From: Curtobacterium sp. 9128
GTDB taxonomy: Bacteria; Actinomycetota; Actinomycetes; Actinomycetales; Microbacteriaceae
NCBI RefSeq assembly: GCF_900086645.1
Contig: NZ_LT576451.1
Location: 3,879,502 to 3,943,501, forward strand
DNA: 64,000 bases
Reading direction: 5' to 3'
The position numbers and the translations under genes were made by a program. The notes beneath the pieces are model-generated. The model was not told where the DNA came from. It worked only from the letters and a program-made list of their open reading frames with translations, and made no database searches. Of the stretch, positions 61,263 to 64,000 are shown one piece after another (the first letter of the stretch is position 1; each line of letters opens with the position of its first letter).

Positions 61263-62942
61263 GCAGGGTCTCCGAACCGGCGGGTCCGGACGTCCGGCTC
61301 GCGTTCGGCGGGCTGTGCGGCAAGGCTGCCGGGAGGCTCGGCGCGCGTCCCGAAGGCGGCCAGCGCCGCGCGGGCGGTCGCCTGATCCACCGCGGGGTCG
61401 ATGGGCACGACGGCACGCGGCAGCTCGTCACCGCGCTCGAGCAGCATCCGCACGGCGCCGAGCTGCGCCGCGAACGAGAGGTCCATGATCTCGACGGGGT
61501 TGCCCTCGGCAGCGGTGATGTTGATGCACCCACCGTCGTCGAGCACCACGACGCCGTGGCCGTCCGGGAACGTGAACCGTTCCGCCTGCGGCCCGACCGT
61601 CGACCGGGAGGCACCGGCCGCGAGCGCGTCGTCGATCGCGATCTCCTGGTCGACGCCGCCCGCAACCGCGACGACCGCGTCGGGAGCGCAGGAGCGGAGG
61701 ACGTCGACCGTGATCGTGTCGCGGACGCCCGTCGCGCTCATCACGAGGTCCGCGCCCTGCACGGCGTCGGCGAGCGGAGCGACGGCGTGCCCGGCGAACA
61801 GCGCCTGCAGGGCGCGGACCGGGTCCGTCTCGGCGACCGTCACGGTGAAGCCGAGCGCGCGGAGCACCAGGGCGACCCCTCGCCGACGTGTCCGTACCCG
61901 GCGACCGTTGCCGAGCCTCCCGACCGGATCCGGTGCGCGACGGCGGACGGGAGCCCGTCGACCAGGTCGAGCGTCGCGAAGACCGTCGACTGCCCGGTGC
62001 CGTACCGGTTGTCGAAGAACGTCTTCGTGCGTGCGTCGTTCACCGCGACCACGGGGATGCCGAGCTGCCCGCGCTCGGCCATCACGCGCAGGGACCGGAG
62101 CCGCTCGTCGTCTCCTCGGCGGCACCGAGCATCGTCGGCAGCAGGTCGGGACGCTCCTGGTGTGCGAGGCGGATCAGGTGCGAGCCGTCGTCGAGCAGGA
62201 TGTGCGGGCGGGTGTCGAGCATCGCGAGTGCGAGCGCCTTCTGCTCCGCGAGCGTCGCGGTGCTGCTGGCGTGGACCGTCAGTCCTGCGTTCCGGAGGGC
62301 GTCCGCCACGGCGTCGTCGGTCTCGTCGGCATGGCGTAGACGACGACCTCGGCACCGGCGTCGCGGAGCAGCAGGCTGAGTACGGCGGTCTTCGGCTCGA
62401 GGAACATCGCGACGCCGATGCGGGTGCACGGAGGAGTCCGCCGTCGCCGAGCTCGGCGGCGACGGCGCGGGAGACCGGCATCGAGCGGCGGCCCAGCGCA
62501 GGCGGGCCTCGGCGGCGGGGTCGGCCTCGGGGTCGCGGCCCGTCGAGACCAGGAACACGTCGTCGGAGGTCATCGGCACCCCGAGCACGCCAGGTCGGGC
62601 GGGGGCGACGGGGCCGAACGCGTCCTCGTCGACTGCCGGGGTGTGCCGGCCGGCGTCGATCACGATCAGGGTCGCGCCGCGGGGGCGGTCGGACTCCCGC
62701 TCGATGACGGGCGTGCTGTGCTCCGGCGTGCCGAGGCACCAGAGCTGGTCGATCGGCTCGTGCTCGTCCGCGCGAAGCGCGCCGAGACCGGTCAGCAGCG
62801 CGTCCAGCGCGGCGACGTCACCGCGCTCGCCCCCGACGATCCGGAAGCGGCGTGCGGCGACGAGCATGTTCGTCGTCCGCGCGAAGTGCCGGACGGCCGC
62901 GGATGCCCAGGCCGCCGTGTCGGGGTCGGAGCGCAGCGGCAT
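61259..62942 (-). pseudogene. adenosylhomocysteinase-like protein, frame broken by about five single-base deletions (probably sequence errors)
   Basis: Joining three frames gives one protein of about 560 residues. First about 145 residues are an extra N-terminal domain with no family I know. After that comes the SAHH fold: [58 protein letters not shown] (canonical GYGDVGKG) and LFAGHAVAPLADAVQGADLVMSATG, ending GCINITAAEGNPVEIMDLSF. It is a diverged paralogue, not the housekeeping enzyme. Losses near 62490, 62427, 62327, 62103 and 61877 break the frame. The start is ATG 62942, 6 nt after TACCCT. Confidence 0.75.
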
Positions 62943-62948
62943 GGTCCC

Positions 62949-62954
62949 AGGGTA
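62949..62954 (-). promoter_or_regulatory. -10 box of the SAHH-like gene (leaderless-type)
   Basis: TACCCT on the minus strand, 6 nt before ATG 62942. The downstream amidohydrolase and cupin genes are packed behind it. Confidence 0.45.
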
Positions 62955-62996
62955 GAGCCGTGCGATGGCCGGTCGTCCGTCTCAGCGGTCGCGGTC

Positions 62997-63929
62997 TCAG
63001 CGGAGCACGTCGGGGCGCGGGCGTCCGCCCAGCCGGGCGCGGCGGGGCACCGAGCTGCCGCGTGCGCTTGCGGTAGTGCACCTGGATCCCGATCAGCACG
63101 GCGACGCCGATCGCGGAGACGATCGCGAGCCGACGAGGTACAGCGTCGACGAGAGCCCCACGATCGACGCCGGTACCGCGCCGTTCTGCGCCACGGAGAT
63201 CGGCGTGCCGGTGATGAGGAACGCGAGGAGGGTCGAGATCGTGGAGTTCGAGTCGTAGAGCCCGTGAGCAGCGCGACGACGACGTAGGTGATGAGGATGC
63301 TCCAGGCCCAGCGGAACCGCGGCCGACCGTGCGCGGCACCGAACAGCACCGCCCGAGGATCGCGGTCCAGAGCACGTGGCCGACCGGGGAGAGGATCGCG
63401 CGGAGGACCTCGGTCTGCAGCAGCGACACCAGGTCGATCCCCCGCGAGGTGATCGCGGCGTTGAAGGCGTACCCGGCGACTCGAACGCGGCGAACCGGCG
63501 CCGACGGTCGCGCCGAGCAGGGCTCCCTGCCGAGCCGTCTTCGGCGGACGCGCCATCCGACGACCACGAGGAGCACGCCCTTGACGAACTCCTCCACGAA
63601 GCCGACCACGACGTAGACCAGCGCGTTCTGCTGCAGGTCCGACTCGAGCAGCGACGCTCCGAGGACCCCGAGGATGCCGCCGACGAAGAACGCCGTGACG
63701 AGCTGCATCGTGCTGACCGTGCCGGTGACCCGTTCGATGAGAAGAGGACCACGGTGAAGGGCACGAGGAAGCTGCCGAGCAGGATGATCGTCGGCACCCA
63801 GGTTGGTGTTGCTCGTGTACACGGTGACGACGATCGTCACCGCCCAGAGCACGAAGCCGAGGAGCAGCGTCTTCCACCACCAACCACGGCGGTGGTGCGG
63901 TGGGCAACGGGTTCGCTGGCCGTGGACAT
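62997..63929 (-). pseudogene. PrsW-type intramembrane metalloprotease, frame broken by about ten single-base indels (probably sequence errors)
   Basis: Stitching the frames gives a PrsW-family membrane protein: ATG 63929 (STASEPVAHRTTAVV), membrane segments TLLLGFVLWAVTIVVTVYT, TIILLGSFLVPFTVVLF and AFFVGGILGVLGASL, then YVVVGFVEEFVKGVLLVVV with the EExxK site, FAAFES (FxxxE) and the HVLWTAILGAVLFGAAHG histidines. A basic C-terminal tail ends near 62997. Indels lie near 63884, 63802, 63741, 63553, 63501, 63480, 63354, 63264, 63134 and 63055. PrsW proteins release anti-sigma factors by site-1 cleavage; the target here is unknown. Confidence 0.72.
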
Positions 63930-64000
63930 GGGACCATCGTGCATCGTCGGCCAGCGCCGTGCCCGGATCGGCGCCGACCTGAGGAATGTCTCCGGCGCTC

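Noticed and set aside
61259..63929. True pseudogene decay of the SAHH-like and PrsW genes
   Set aside because: Not excluded, but protein sequence is conserved across all breaks, the indels are single-base and clustered at one end of the window, and no premature stop arises by substitution; sequence error is the simpler reading.

Overview
The window is high-GC actinobacterial DNA. The 16S rRNA read from the minus strand, together with the gene content, points to the family Microbacteriaceae, most likely Curtobacterium. This genus call rests on my memory of Curtobacterium 16S sequence, not on a search. There is no prophage, IS element, transposase, CRISPR array or plasmid gene, so this is chromosomal core DNA with modest accessory patches.

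Layout. 0-3.4 kb (minus): a TPR protein with an expanded Arg/Asp/Gly repeat tract, a HAD-IIA phosphatase, a 62-residue protein and the start of tlyA. 3.6-9.3 kb (minus): one complete rRNA operon (16S-23S-5S) with its promoter, boxA-like sites and terminator, and no tRNA in the spacer. 9.5-19.8 kb (minus): tyrS, then mpg and the arginine cluster argC-J-B-D-F-G-H, with argR absent. 19.8-25.8 kb (minus): pheT, pheS, a SpoU methyltransferase, rplT, rpmI and infC; infC appears to start at ATT and has a structured leader. 26-36 kb: DUF1844, maltokinase, CHAD, MaoC, GH2 glycosidase, a PIG-V-like membrane protein, secreted lipoproteins and tRNA-Ala(CGC). 36-40.7 kb: a SepX/GlpR-like division membrane protein, a RimJ-like acetyltransferase, galU, 5-formyl-THF cyclo-ligase, an FmdB zinc ribbon and mscL. 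40.7-49.4 kb (minus): a 1250-residue DUF11-repeat surface protein with an LAFTG sorting signal, a PgsA-type phosphatidyltransferase, a small Pro-rich ORF and a 1300-residue SF1-helicase-like protein whose ATPase motifs are degenerate. 49.4-59.4 kb: CitE-like lyase, oxidoreductases, a TetR/MFS divergent pair with twin operators, and a polar amino-acid ABC transporter. 59.4-63.9 kb (minus): cupin, an SAH/MTA-deaminase-like amidohydrolase, an adenosylhomocysteinase-like protein and a PrsW protease; the last two are broken by about 15 apparent single-base indels.

How the genes work together. The arg genes form a tightly overlapping biosynthetic operon. infC-rpmI-rplT is the classical translation operon. 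The rimJ/galU/5-FCL/SepX block matches a conserved actinobacterial neighbourhood from which the usual glp/moeA gene is missing. The amidohydrolase and the adenosylhomocysteinase-like gene overlap by 4 nt and could form a deaminate-then-hydrolyse route for S-adenosylhomocysteine.

Two window-wide signals stand out. First, about twenty genes have a TAnnnT-like -10 hexamer only 6-8 nt before the start codon, the layout of leaderless transcripts. Second, a near-identical GACGGGAGGC palindrome recurs behind genes as a dispersed terminator-like element. The two candidates for undescribed biology are the pseudo-helicase/nuclease at 45.4-49.3 kb and the SAHH-like/deaminase pair at 60-63 kb.
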